The notes under the pieces: model-generated | Databases searched by the model: none | What the model was told of the DNA's origin: nothing | The model's input: only the letters and a program-made list of their open reading frames with translations | Shown: positions 40,961 to 50,221 of the stretch, in pieces | Numbering within the stretch: position 1 is the first letter of the stretch | Layout of the letters: every line of letters begins with the position of its first letter | Translations under genes and position numbers: made by a program | Assembly: GCF_000720185.1 (NCBI RefSeq) | Contig: NZ_JOIY01000002.1 | Location: 1 to 64,000, forward strand | Direction of reading: 5' to 3' | DNA from: Streptomyces sp. NRRL S-340 | Lineage (GTDB): Bacteria > Actinomycetota > Actinomycetes > Streptomycetales > Streptomycetaceae | Length of the DNA: 64,000 nt

Positions 40961-43315
40961 ATGTGCGATGCTCGTCGCGTGACCGGCGATTCCGTTTGCC
41001 CCAGGGACCCCGGCGCCGTACCCGGCACGGCGGCGCCGGCCGGTGGTGCGTCCCGGCGGCAGGGCGAGCCCGCCCGGCGGCAGGAGGCGGCGGAGGACGC
41101 GGCCGTCGTCGAGCGGGCCAAGGGCGCCCTGATGGCACTGACCGGCTGTTCCCCCCAGGCCGCGCACGAGGATCTGGTGCGCCGCGCCAAGGCAGCGCGC
41201 CGCACGCTGGTGGAGGAGTGCCGGATCACCCTGGGCACGCTGGTGCCCCCGCTGAGCCACGCCACGGGCGCCGGCGAGGCGGACGGCGTCACCGTCCTCG
41301 CCGCGCTCGGCCGGGCCCTCGTCCAGGTGGAGTCCCCGCAGGACCTCGCCGTGTGCCTGCTGGAACACCTCGCGGCTCCCGTCGGCGCCGACGCCGTGCT
41401 GATCTACCGGCCGCTGCCTGCGGGCGGGCTCACGCTGGCCGGGTACGCCGGCTCCGACGGGACCCCGGCCGACCCCTCCTGGCGGCACGTGCCCCCGGGA
41501 AGCCGGAGCGCGGCACTGGACGCCCTCACGGCCCGGGAACCCCGCTGGCTGGAGAACACCGACGAGGACGGCAAGCGGCACCCGCTGACCGGTGAACCCG
41601 CCGGGCGCTGGCCCTCCCGCGCCTGGCTGCCGGTGACCGGCGCGGGCCCCGCGGACGCCGCCATCGGCGTCCTGCGCGCCCGGCCGGGCCCGTTCACCCG
41701 GCACGACCGCGAACTCCTGCACGACGTCTCCTGGCTCTGCGCGGCCCGGCTGCGCGCTGTCACCCCCCGGCCGCAGCCGGCGCCGGACCGGGCGCCCGAA
41801 GCGGTGCGCGCCCTGCTGGAGGCGCTGCCCGGCGCGACGCTGCTGCTCACCCCGCTGCGCTCGCCCGCGGGCGACGTCGAGGACTACCGCGTCGACGCCG
41901 CCACCATGCAGAGCGCCGGCGTCCTCGGCCTCGACCGGAGCGATCTGGTCGGGCGGCGGCTCCTGGAGTGCTGGCCGGCCGCCGCGGAGGAGCCGCTGCG
42001 ACGCGGCTGGCTGAGCGTGCTGGAGACCGGGGAGCCGTACGAGAGCGAACCGTTCGCGCAGCAGGAGGCGGGGCCGCTCGGTCAGGGGCCGTCCACGTAC
42101 GCGGTGCGGGCCGCCCGGCTGGGCGACGGCCTGGTGGTGTCCTGGCTGCGGCACGACACCTCGAACCGGCAGGAACAGCGTCTCGCCGATCTGCAGCGCC
42201 TCGGCCGCCTGGGCTGGGCCACCTGGAACCTGGTCACCCACGAGGCGGCCTGGTCCCCCCAGGCCTACCAGCTGTGCGACCGCGACCCGGGGCTCGGACC
42301 CGTCCCGCTGGAGCGGCTGGCGGACCTCGCCCTGCCCGAGGACAGGCCCGTGCTCGGGCAGGCCGTGCGCGAACTGGTCGCCCGGGGCACCCCGTTCGAC
42401 GTGACGTTCCGGACCGTGGCGACGGCCGGACCACGGCATGTGCGGGCGGTGGCCGAGGCCGTCCTGGACACGAGAGGCGCGCCGGTCGAGGTCCACGGTT
42501 TCCTCCAGGACCTCACCGCGCAGCGCAGCGCGGAGCTGGCCCTGGTGGAGAGCGAGCGGACGATGCTCGCCCAGGACGGTGTCCTGCGCGCCGAGCGGAC
42601 GCTGGCGGGACGGCTGCAGCACGCGCTGCTGCCGCTGCCGCGCCGCCCGGTGCGCCTGGCCGGGCTGCGGGTCGACGTCGCCTACCTGCCCGCCGAGTCG
42701 GGGACCCATGTCGGCGGCGACTGGTTCAGCGCGATCGAACTGCCGGACGGTGACGCGCTGTTCGTGGTCGGTGACGTCGCCGGGCACGGCATCGACGCGG
42801 TGGCCACCATGGCGCAGCTCCGGTTCACCGCCAAGGGCATGATCTTCACCGGATCGTCCCTGACCGGTGCGCTGGAACGCCTCAACACGCTGCTGCTGCA
42901 CTCCCGGGACACCAAGGGCACCGCCACCGTCGTCCTGGCGCGCTACCGGGCGGCCGATCGCCGGCTCGTGTGGGCACAGGCGGGCCATCTGCCGCCGCTG
43001 CTGCTGCGCGGTGGCGAACCGCGTTACCTGCAGCGTCCGTTCGGGGTGCTGCTCGGCGCCACGGAATCACCGGTGTACGAGGAGGCCGAGATCGTGCTGG
43101 AGCCCGGCGACCGGCTGCTGTTCTACACCGACGGCCTCGTCGAGCGGCCCGGCGAGGACATCCACCGGGGCCTGGAGCGCCTCGCCCGTACCGCAGGCAC
43201 CCTCCCCTGCGACGGGCCCGGCTCCCTCGTGCCGCTGCTGACCGAGATGCTGGAGACCGAACGGCGCGACGACGTCTGCGTCCTGGACATCCGCGCGCCG
43301 GGAGATCCGGCGTGA
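40961..43315 (+). CDS. ANTAR-GAF-PAS-SpoIIE PP2C phosphatase
   Basis: The protein has about 784 residues. An N-terminal ANTAR-like segment (about 45-92, VVERAKGALMALTGCSPQAA) precedes a GAF domain (about 110-265), two PAS-like regions (about 285-390 and 400-530) and a C-terminal SpoIIE phosphatase (about 555-775, GGDWFSAIEL, GDVAGHG, TDGLVERPGEDI). No HATPase domain is present. The phosphatase should act on an anti-anti-sigma factor, while ANTAR would bind RNA hairpins, so the order is reversed from the usual C-terminal ANTAR. The start is ATG 40961 or GTG 40979; neither has a ribosome site, and GATGCT lies six bases before the GTG. Confidence 0.82.
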   Translation: MCDARRVTGDSVCPRDPGAVPGTAAPAGGASRRQGEPARRQEAAEDAAVVERAKGALMALTGCSPQAAHEDLVRRAKAARRTLVEECRITLGTLVPPLSHATGAGEADGVTVLAALGRALVQVESPQDLAVCLLEHLAAPVGADAVLIYRPLPAGGLTLAGYAGSDGTPADPSWRHVPPGSRSAALDALTAREPRWLENTDEDGKRHPLTGEPAGRWPSRAWLPVTGAGPADAAIGVLRARPGPFTRHDRELLHDVSWLCAARLRAVTPRPQPAPDRAPEAVRALLEALPGATLLLTPLRSPAGDVEDYRVDAATMQSAGVLGLDRSDLVGRRLLECWPAAAEEPLRRGWLSVLETGEPYESEPFAQQEAGPLGQGPSTYAVRAARLGDGLVVSWLRHDTSNRQEQRLADLQRLGRLGWATWNLVTHEAAWSPQAYQLCDRDPGLGPVPLERLADLALPEDRPVLGQAVRELVARGTPFDVTFRTVATAGPRHVRAVAEAVLDTRGAPVEVHGFLQDLTAQRSAELALVESERTMLAQDGVLRAERTLAGRLQHALLPLPRRPVRLAGLRVDVAYLPAESGTHVGGDWFSAIELPDGDALFVVGDVAGHGIDAVATMAQLRFTAKGMIFTGSSLTGALERLNTLLLHSRDTKGTATVVLARYRAADRRLVWAQAGHLPPLLLRGGEPRYLQRPFGVLLGATESPVYEEAEIVLEPGDRLLFYTDGLVERPGEDIHRGLERLARTAGTLPCDGPGSLVPLLTEMLETERRDDVCVLDIRAPGDPA

Positions 43316-43344
43316 CCGCCACCGCCGCTTCCGCGGACCCGGCG

Positions 43345-43426
43345 CAGGCGCAGGCGCAGGCGCCTGCTTTCGCGGGCCGTTCGGCGCAGGCGTGCGCCGA
43401 CGGCTGACGGCTGACGGCTGACGGCT
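43345..43426. repeat. Short tandem repeats after the phosphatase gene
   Basis: CAGGCG occurs three times in a row (43345-43362) and GACGGCT four times in a row (43399-43426). Both lie in the convergent gap before the flavin reductase gene and encode nothing recognisable. Confidence 0.8.
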
Positions 43427-43499
43427 CCGAGCGTCCGCTGGCGACTCCAGGCATCCGCTGACGGCCCCTTCGGCGCGGTGGCGGGTCGTCCGCCGGGGC

Positions 43500-43994
43500 T
43501 CAGTCGGCCGGGTGGCCCGGGGAGATGTCCAGCGCGTCCGACAGGCGCAGCAGCGGCCCGCCGCCCGGGCCGCCCCGGCCGCCGGAGTCCACCGGGTCGA
43601 GCACGAAGCCCACGTGGTCTCCCCCGTCGGCGCGCAGGAGGACTCGTCCGACGAACCAGGCGGGCGCCTCGTCCAGAACGACGGCGCCGTCCGGCCGCAC
43701 CGTGCAGCGGACGTGGGCGAACTTGTCCACGCCGTCGTCGCCCGTGCTCCCGCCGAACAGCTCGGCCAGCGGGTGCTGTTCGCGGGTCAGCACGTGCACG
43801 GCGAGCCGGTCCGCCCGCTGCGCCACCCGGAAGGTCCGGTTCTCCTTGGACAGCCACACCACGAACCGGGGCGGGGCGATGGAACACTGCGAGGCGAAGC
43901 CGACCAGGCAGCCCGCCCGGTCTCCGTCCGCGGCGGCCGTCACCACGTACATGTCGGGGTCCAGCCGGCCGGTGAACGCGTCCAATCCCTTCAT
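43500..43994 (-). CDS. Flavin reductase-like FMN-binding protein
   Basis: The 164-residue protein has the split-barrel flavin reductase fold, with MYVVTAAADGDRAGCLVGFASQCSIAPP split over two strands near residues 15-45 and KENRTFRVAQRADRLAVHVL near 50. Such proteins reduce FMN/FAD with NAD(P)H for monooxygenases, or bind FMN for other redox work. No monooxygenase gene lies beside it. ATG 43994 has a G-rich upstream site. Its promoter region contains the 8-bp repeat array. Confidence 0.78.
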   Translation of the reverse strand: MKGLDAFTGRLDPDMYVVTAAADGDRAGCLVGFASQCSIAPPRFVVWLSKENRTFRVAQRADRLAVHVLTREQHPLAELFGGSTGDDGVDKFAHVRCTVRPDGAVVLDEAPAWFVGRVLLRADGGDHVGFVLDPVDSGGRGGPGGGPLLRLSDALDISPGHPAD

Positions 43995-44118
43995 CCCTCA
44001 CCCCTTCCCCGCGCAGCCACCGCCTACCGCGCGTCCGTCCTCGCCCGCGAGGACACCAGCTCAGCACAGCCCCGGTCCGCGCGCCCGGGCGCAACGCGCG
44101 CGGACGGACGGGCGGACG

Positions 44119-44212
<94 letters not shown>

Positions 44213-44292
44213 AGCAGCAGAAGGGTACTCAGTTCCCTCCCGTCACTGCACCGAGTGCCTTTCCGCCGGTCGCGGGTGCTACGTTCCCCTCC

Positions 44293-45153
44293 ATGACCTC
44301 CAGGAGCGCGGCGGCCGGCCGCGGCGAGAAGGCCTCGGCGGCGGGCGCCAGGACGCCCATGCGGGACGCCCTGGTGGCGGCGGCGTTCCACCTGTTCCTG
44401 GAGCGGGGGTACGAGCAGACCACCGTCGACGACATCGTGGCCCTCGCCGGGGTCGGGCGCCGGTCCTTCTTCCGCTACTTCCCGTCCAAGGAGGACGTGG
44501 TCTTCCCCGACCACGAGCGGTGCCTGGCCGACATGACCGCCTTCCTCGCCGCCCCGGACCAGCACGGCGACCCGGTCCGCCGGGTCTGCGACGCGGCCCG
44601 GCTGGTGCTGCTGATGTACGCGGAGAACCCCCTCTTCTCGGTCCAGCGGTACCGGCTGACCAAGCAGGTGCCCGGGTTGCGGGCCTACGAACTGTCGGTG
44701 GTGTGGCGCTACGAGCGGGCCCTCGCCGGGTATCTGCGCGGCCGGTTCGCCGGGCGGGACGACGGGACGCTGCGGGCGGACGTGATCGCCGCGGCGGTGG
44801 TCGCCGCGCACAACAACGCCCTGCGCTCCTGGCTGCGTGCGGACGGACGCGGTGACGCGCGCGCGGCGGTGGACCGGGCACTGGACCATGTGCGGGAGGT
44901 GTTCGGGCCCGCCTCCTTCACCCCGGCGCCGCCCGCCGCACCCGGCGGCCCCGCCCCGGCCGCCGGCCCGGGAGGGGCGCAGGGCGAGGAGACGGACGGG
45001 GACGGGGTCTCGGCCGGGGCCGACGGGCGGGCGGCGCGGGAAGGGGAGGTGGTCGTCGTCGCGGCACGGCGGGGGGCTCCCCTGTGGCAGGTGGTGCGGG
45101 AGATCGAGACGGCGTTCGCCGAAGACCCCCCGGGCCGGACCGGCACGAGATGA
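44293..45153 (+). CDS. TetR family regulator with acidic C-terminal extension
   Basis: The 286-residue protein has a helix-turn-helix at about 30-75 (TTVDDIVALAGVGRRSFFRYF) and a helical ligand domain to about 205. An unusual tail of about 80 residues rich in Ala, Gly, Pro and acidic residues follows, ending in a short helix (LWQVVREIETAFAED). TACGTT (44280-44285) lies seven bases before ATG 44293, so a leaderless mRNA is likely. It is followed by a DUF35-type gene whose promoter carries a perfect palindrome, the probable target. Confidence 0.88.
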   Translation: MTSRSAAAGRGEKASAAGARTPMRDALVAAAFHLFLERGYEQTTVDDIVALAGVGRRSFFRYFPSKEDVVFPDHERCLADMTAFLAAPDQHGDPVRRVCDAARLVLLMYAENPLFSVQRYRLTKQVPGLRAYELSVVWRYERALAGYLRGRFAGRDDGTLRADVIAAAVVAAHNNALRSWLRADGRGDARAAVDRALDHVREVFGPASFTPAPPAAPGGPAPAAGPGGAQGEETDGDGVSAGADGRAAREGEVVVVAARRGAPLWQVVREIETAFAEDPPGRTGTR

Positions 45154-45167
45154 TGGTACGCAGTGCC

Positions 45168-45196
45168 TTTACGTCTGGCACTGAGTGCCATAACCT
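45168..45196 (+). promoter_or_regulatory. Promoter with palindromic operator filling the spacer
   Basis: TTTACG (-35, 45168-45173) and TAACCT (-10, 45191-45196) are 17 bases apart. The 15-base perfect palindrome TGGCACT-G-AGTGCCA (45176-45190) occupies the spacer. A related GCAGTGCC half-site lies at 45160-45167, and ACTGCACCGAGTGCC occurs upstream of the TetR gene itself (about 44245-44259). Confidence 0.7.
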
Positions 45197-45290
45197 GTCG
45201 CCGTGCACGGTGGCACCGCGGACCGCGCACGGGCGTGCACGGGTTCCCCGCGCGCGCCGGATTCCGGCCCAGTGCAGGGAGTTGACCAGC

Positions 45291-45704
45291 GTGTACCACG
45301 CTTCAGGAAACGCGACGCGTCCGGCAGCCGGTTCCGCGACCGGCCTCCTGGAACCGGGGGGCGGGGACCGGGAAGCGCTCTGCTTCCAGCGCTGCACCTG
45401 GTGCGGCACGGCCATGTACCAGCGGCTGCTGTGTCCGGTGTGCCGGGGCAGCGACCTGCGCACCGAGCGCAGTGCGGGCACCGGGACGGTACGGCACGCC
45501 ACGGTGGTGCACCGCAACACACCCGCCGCGCGCAATGTGTCGCTGATAGAGATGAGTGAGGGGTTCGTCGTGCGCGGCAGGGTCATGGGCCCGCTCATCG
45601 GCATCCACGGCGGCGACCGGGTCCGGCTGACCACCGCGCAGGATCCGGTCCGCGGCGAGCCGGTGTTCCAGCTGCTGGACGAGCCGTTCCGGGCCTGGAG
45701 CTGA
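45291..45704 (+). CDS. Zn-ribbon/OB-fold protein, DUF35 type
   Basis: The 137-residue protein has a rubredoxin-like zinc ribbon CTWCG-x-CPVC (about residues 36-53) followed by an OB-fold (about 60-130, TVRHATVVHRNTP, RVMGPLIGIHGGDRVRL). Such proteins bind acyl-CoA thiolases or related enzymes as accessory subunits. No thiolase is adjacent. GTG 45291 has GGGAG ten bases upstream. Its promoter contains the palindrome that I assign to the TetR protein encoded just before it. Confidence 0.8.
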   Translation: MYHASGNATRPAAGSATGLLEPGGGDREALCFQRCTWCGTAMYQRLLCPVCRGSDLRTERSAGTGTVRHATVVHRNTPAARNVSLIEMSEGFVVRGRVMGPLIGIHGGDRVRLTTAQDPVRGEPVFQLLDEPFRAWS

Positions 45705-45819
45705 CCGCCGCCGCAGACCCGGCGCCTCCTCCGCGCCTGCGGCCCCGCCGCGCCCTGCCGCACCTCCCCCCTCCCGCCCTCCGCCCCCAGTCAGGGCAGC
45801 GGCTTCCCTCCCGCCCCCG

Positions 45820-47118
45820 TCAGGGCAGCGGTGAGCCGTCGGCCCGGGCCGGGGGCCGCCCGCCGGCACGGACGGGCTCGGGCCGCTTTGGGGGTCCGGT
45901 GACCCGGGCCGCGCGGGCGAGCGCGAGGAGCGTGAGCAGCGCGCAGACGACGTAGACGCATCCGGGCCAGGCCAGCGGCCAGGGGTACGGGCCGGGCAGG
46001 GCCAGCCGGTCCTCGACGCCGGTCAGGCGCGGTACCAGGCGAGCGCCGGTGGCGGCCGCCCACAGGACGAGCGCGAGCCGGCTCAGCGTGCGTCTGCGGT
46101 GCGGTCCGTGCGCCAGCCAGATCATGGCGGGCAGGCACCAGATCCAGTGGTGGCTCCAGGAGACGGGACACACCAGCAGCCCGTACAGCTCCACCGTGAC
46201 GAGGACGCCGAGCGGATCGTCCCGCCGCAGGGCGGCGCGCAGGGCGCCGGCCGCGGCCAGACTGACGAGGGCGAGCGCCGCCCACCACAGCGCCGAAGCG
46301 GTCACGTCCGGTCCGAGCAGCCTGGTGAGCGCGCCCCGCAGGGACTGGTTGCGCACCGACCACACCGGTCCGACGCGCCGGGTGTCCGTCACGAGCGTCG
46401 ACCAGTAGCGCACCGACTCGCCCGGGGCGAGGCACCAGGCGAGCGCGGCGGCCGCGGCCCCGGTGGCGACCGCCCACGCGGCGGCCCGCCACTGCCGGGT
46501 CGCCAGCAGGTACAGGCCGCCGACGGCCGGGGTCAGTTTGAGCGACGCCGCCAGGGCGACGGCGCCTCCCCGGACCGCCGTTCGGCGGCAGTGCACGAGT
46601 CCGCCGACGACGACCGCGCCCAGCAGCAGGTTGATCTGGCCCTGGTCCAGGGTGTGGCGCACCGGTTCCAGCCAGGGTGCGGCGGCCGCCCACAGCAGTG
46701 CGCGCTCGCGGACACGGCCCCCGGGGCGCGGGAACAGCAGGCGCAGGGCGCCCGCCGTGATGACGGGCACGGCGGCCAGGGACGCAGCCCGCCAGAGCAC
46801 GATCGCCGCCGTCCAGGGCAGGTGCGCCAGCGGCAGCAGGACCAGCGCGGCGAACGGCGGGTAGGTGAAGGGCAGTTCCGGGATGGGCGGTCCGGTGCGC
46901 ACCACGTGGTCGTAGAGCCCGCCCGAGAGCACGTACGGTGCGAGCCGCCGGTAGACGCTCAGGTCCAGCGGCTCGGCCGGACGCGCGAGGGCGGTGAGCA
47001 CGTACAGCGCCAGCGAACCGGCCAGGCAGCGGCCCGCGCGGGCGGACAGCCACTCCCCCGCCGCCCGGCCGCGCTCCGCGCACCTCTTCCCCGCCGCCCG
47101 GCCCGCCAGTTCCTTCAC
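45820..47118 (-). CDS. GT87 family polyprenol-phosphate mannosyltransferase
   Basis: The 432-residue integral membrane protein has about ten helices and a DUF2029/GT87 profile: LDLSVYRRLAPYVLSGGLYDH in the first outer loop with the catalytic aspartate, FTYPPFAAL near residue 85, and GQINLLLGAVVVGGL near 160. It should add mannose (or another sugar) from a polyprenyl-phosphate donor outside the membrane, as in lipomannan or glycan synthesis. The start is GTG 47118. A divergent secreted hydrolase gene begins 240 bases to the right. Confidence 0.82.
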   Translation of the reverse strand: MKELAGRAAGKRCAERGRAAGEWLSARAGRCLAGSLALYVLTALARPAEPLDLSVYRRLAPYVLSGGLYDHVVRTGPPIPELPFTYPPFAALVLLPLAHLPWTAAIVLWRAASLAAVPVITAGALRLLFPRPGGRVRERALLWAAAAPWLEPVRHTLDQGQINLLLGAVVVGGLVHCRRTAVRGGAVALAASLKLTPAVGGLYLLATRQWRAAAWAVATGAAAAALAWCLAPGESVRYWSTLVTDTRRVGPVWSVRNQSLRGALTRLLGPDVTASALWWAALALVSLAAAGALRAALRRDDPLGVLVTVELYGLLVCPVSWSHHWIWCLPAMIWLAHGPHRRRTLSRLALVLWAAATGARLVPRLTGVEDRLALPGPYPWPLAWPGCVYVVCALLTLLALARAARVTGPPKRPEPVRAGGRPPARADGSPLP

Positions 47119-47357
47119 GGCATCAGCCCCGTCCCGGCTCCGCTCTTCCGTCCCCTCTCAGGAACGACCGGCTGGCGCGGACGTCACCGCGCGGAGCCCC
47201 GACTGGCGTGATCACGTCGCTGCCGCCGGCCCGGCCGCGCCGCACAGGCAACCCACAGCCGGCCGGCGCCGTCCTCCGGGACACCAGTGGCGCCCGGGAC
47301 CGACGGGGCGCCCGAGTTCATGTACCGGAGGAAGTCCGTGTTCCGAGGAGGGGACCA

Positions 47358-50159
47358 TTGATCCGTGCCCGGCGAATAGGAATCACCGCCGTGGCGTTGC
47401 TCGCCATGGCGGGGGCCGCGCCCGCGGCGGCCGGAGCGGCACCGGCCCGGCAGCCGTCCGCCGCACGGCCGTTCACGGCCGCCGGTGACAGCGACACCGG
47501 GCTCCCGCCCGGATGGCGCGTCACCGGCTCCGGCGCGGCACGGCAGTTGGAGTGGCACTCGGAGAGCGCGGTGCCCATGGGGGACGCGCGCGTCGAGTTC
47601 TACGCGGGCGACCGGCTGCTCGGCCACCCGCGGCCCGGCGGCGACGGCCGTACGTTCCGTCTCGGCCTGGACGACGTGCCGGCCCGAGGCCTGAAGGACC
47701 TTCAGGTACGCGCGGCCGGACGCAGGCTGGACGCCCAGGGCTCCTCGGGCGCCGCGCACGCGCCCGGGCGCGGCGCCCTGACCGCGGCGCGGCCCCCCGC
47801 CCCGCTCCCCGCCGGCAAGGTGGACCCGGGCAAGCCGGGGCCGTACCGCACCACGAGCGGTGAGTACCAGCTCAAGCCGGTCCGGCTGCCCGGCTTCGCC
47901 GCCCCCGTGGAGATGCGGGCCGTGGTGGTCTCGCCCCAGGGGGCCACCGGCCGCCGCCCGCTGGCGCTGTTCCTGCACGGCCGTCACGCGCCGTGCTACA
48001 AGCCGCACAGCGACGAGGTCGGCGGTGAGTGGCCCTGCCCGGCCGGCATGCTGCCCATCCCGAGCCACCGCGGCTATCTCCAGGACCAGAAGCTGCTGGC
48101 CTCCCAGGGCTATGTCACCGTGTCGATCTCGGCCAACGGCATCAACGGGCAGGACTGGGCGGCCGAGGACGGTGGCGCCCAGGCCCGTTCCTCGCTGGTC
48201 CGGCAGCACCTGGCGCGCTGGGCGGAGTGGGCCGCTCAGCCGGCCTCGGCCCCGGACGCCGTACGCCGTGGGCCGCGTGCCGACCTGTCGCGCGTACTGC
48301 TCGTCGGGCACTCGCGCGGCGGCGAGGGCGTCAACCGCGCCGCGATGGACAGCCTGTACCCGCCGCCCGCCGACCAGGACGGCTACCACGGCAGGACCCG
48401 GTGGCACATCAGCGGCACCGTGCTGATCGGCCCGACGGTCTTCGGCCAGAATCCGGTCGCCGACGTCCCGTCCACGACGATCCTGCCCGGTTGCGACGGT
48501 GACGTCTCCGACCTGCAGGGCGAGGTGTACGTCGACGGCACCCGCGGTGTCAGCCGCGGCACCGCCCTGCACAGCGCCGTGTACGTGGTCGGCGCCGACC
48601 ACAACTTCTTCAACACCGAGTGGACCCCGGGCAAGGCGCAGGCGCCCGCCGAGGACGACTTCTACGACGATCCCGACCAGCGTGACGCGGTCTGCTCCCC
48701 CGGTACCGCCACCCGCCTGACCGCGGACCAGCAGCACCGGGCCGGCGCGACCTACATCGCCGCGGTGGCCCGGCTGTTCGTCGCCGGGGACGACCGGGTG
48801 CGTCCGCTGCTGGACGGCACCGGCGTCCGGGCGCCCTCCGCCGACCCGGCGCGAGTGCTCACGCACGCCGTGGGCGCCCGCCGCGCCGGCGGTGTGCTGC
48901 CCGACGGCCCGGTCACGGTGACCGGCGCCGGCCGGCTGTGCTCCGCGGTGGACCCCTCCCCGTCCGCCGCCTGTCTCCCCGAGAACACGCCCGGTGGCTC
49001 CCCGCACTTCGCGCAGTGGGAGACCGAGCGCGAGAGCGGTCGCCGCGCGGTGGCGCTGCGCTGGTCCGCCGCCGGTTCGGCCGTGCGGATCCGGCCCGGC
49101 TCACCCGTGTCGCTGAAGGACGCCGAGCAGCTCGCGCTGCGCGTGTTCGTGCCGCCGAACACCACCGGCACCCAGCTGGACGTGGCCGTGACCGACGCCT
49201 CCGGGCACCGGGCGGCGCTCGGCCGGGTCCGCGTCGACGGTCTGCCCGGCACCGACCGCACGGCCTCCTTCTGGGCGCGCGAGGTGCGTGTCCCGCTGAC
49301 CGCGGCCGTCCGGGGCAAGCTGGACCTGCGGCGGATCACGACGCTGGAACTGACCCCGCGCACCCGTGCGGGGCAGGCCTGGCTCATGGACGCGTGGGCC
49401 TGGCGGCCGGGCACGGCACCGGTCCGCCCGGCCACGCTGCCCCGCGTCGACATCGGCCGGCTCGCCGTCAAGGAGGGCGACTCGGGCGTGCGCACCTACC
49501 GGGTGCCGGTGCGCGTGTCCGGGCACGGCAGCGGGCAGGTCCGGGTGTACGTCATCGACCCGGTGACGTACAAGGCGACGGACCGGCTGGTGACGGTGCG
49601 GCCCGGCGGCCACGACATCGACGTACCGGTCCGGGTGCGGGGCAACACCCGCTACGGCCAGGACCTGCCGAACGACATCGTCGTCAAGGCGGTGCGCGGC
49701 GCGGTGGTCGGTGCCCACCGGGGCGGGGTGACGGTCGAGAACGACGACCCGCAGCCGACGGTCACGGTGACGCCGGTGGCCGACCGGGTCACCGAGGGCG
49801 AGCCGCTGCGGTGGCGGGTGAACCTGTCCGCGGTGGCCGACTCCGACATCGGGGCCGTGTTCGTCGTCCGCCCCGTGACGGACGGCCCGGAACTGTCCAC
49901 CAAGGACGTCGACCCCAAGTGGCTGGAGGAGACCACGGGTGAGGCGGCCGATCCGGAGCGTCCGCTGTCCGCCCTGGAGAATCTGTACCTGTGGGTCGCC
50001 GTACCGGCGGGCGAACAAAGCGCCGAGGTGAGCATGCCCACGGTCGGGGACCAGGTGAAGGAGCAGCCCGAGAAGGTCCGCTTCCAGCTGACCGACGACG
50101 CCGGGGAGGTGCACGAGGGCGCCCCGGTGCTGACGGGCACGGTCCTCGACGCCTCGTAG
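47358..50159 (+). CDS. Large secreted alpha/beta-hydrolase with beta-sandwich domains
   Basis: The 933-residue protein has a signal peptide (RARRIGITAVALLAMAGAAP, cleavage near residue 30). An alpha/beta-hydrolase region follows at about 150-470: LALFLHGRHAPCY oxyanion strand and the nucleophile elbow LLVGHSRGGEGVNRA with Ser. Then comes a beta-rich stretch and, near residues 690-920, two Calx-beta-like repeats with ENDDPQPTV and EGEPLRW. It could be an esterase, lipase or PHB depolymerase-like enzyme. Initiation is at TTG 47358, the only in-frame start near AGGAGGGG (47347-47354); no ATG or GTG is available between that site and the signal peptide. Confidence 0.78.
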   Translation: MIRARRIGITAVALLAMAGAAPAAAGAAPARQPSAARPFTAAGDSDTGLPPGWRVTGSGAARQLEWHSESAVPMGDARVEFYAGDRLLGHPRPGGDGRTFRLGLDDVPARGLKDLQVRAAGRRLDAQGSSGAAHAPGRGALTAARPPAPLPAGKVDPGKPGPYRTTSGEYQLKPVRLPGFAAPVEMRAVVVSPQGATGRRPLALFLHGRHAPCYKPHSDEVGGEWPCPAGMLPIPSHRGYLQDQKLLASQGYVTVSISANGINGQDWAAEDGGAQARSSLVRQHLARWAEWAAQPASAPDAVRRGPRADLSRVLLVGHSRGGEGVNRAAMDSLYPPPADQDGYHGRTRWHISGTVLIGPTVFGQNPVADVPSTTILPGCDGDVSDLQGEVYVDGTRGVSRGTALHSAVYVVGADHNFFNTEWTPGKAQAPAEDDFYDDPDQRDAVCSPGTATRLTADQQHRAGATYIAAVARLFVAGDDRVRPLLDGTGVRAPSADPARVLTHAVGARRAGGVLPDGPVTVTGAGRLCSAVDPSPSAACLPENTPGGSPHFAQWETERESGRRAVALRWSAAGSAVRIRPGSPVSLKDAEQLALRVFVPPNTTGTQLDVAVTDASGHRAALGRVRVDGLPGTDRTASFWAREVRVPLTAAVRGKLDLRRITTLELTPRTRAGQAWLMDAWAWRPGTAPVRPATLPRVDIGRLAVKEGDSGVRTYRVPVRVSGHGSGQVRVYVIDPVTYKATDRLVTVRPGGHDIDVPVRVRGNTRYGQDLPNDIVVKAVRGAVVGAHRGGVTVENDDPQPTVTVTPVADRVTEGEPLRWRVNLSAVADSDIGAVFVVRPVTDGPELSTKDVDPKWLEETTGEAADPERPLSALENLYLWVAVPAGEQSAEVSMPTVGDQVKEQPEKVRFQLTDDAGEVHEGAPVLTGTVLDAS

Positions 50160-50164
50160 GGCGC

Positions 50165-50195
50165 TCCCCGGCGTCTCCGGGGGACCGCCGGGTCC
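50165..50195 (+). terminator. Hairpin after the secreted hydrolase gene
   Basis: TCCCCGG (50165-50171) and CCGGGGGA (50177-50184) pair with one bulge around a five-base loop. A second short GGACC/GGTCC stem (50182-50195) follows. Both sit just after the stop codon. Confidence 0.45.
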
Positions 50196-50221
50196 ACCAC
50201 CGGGTGGCTCCCGCGCGCGGG

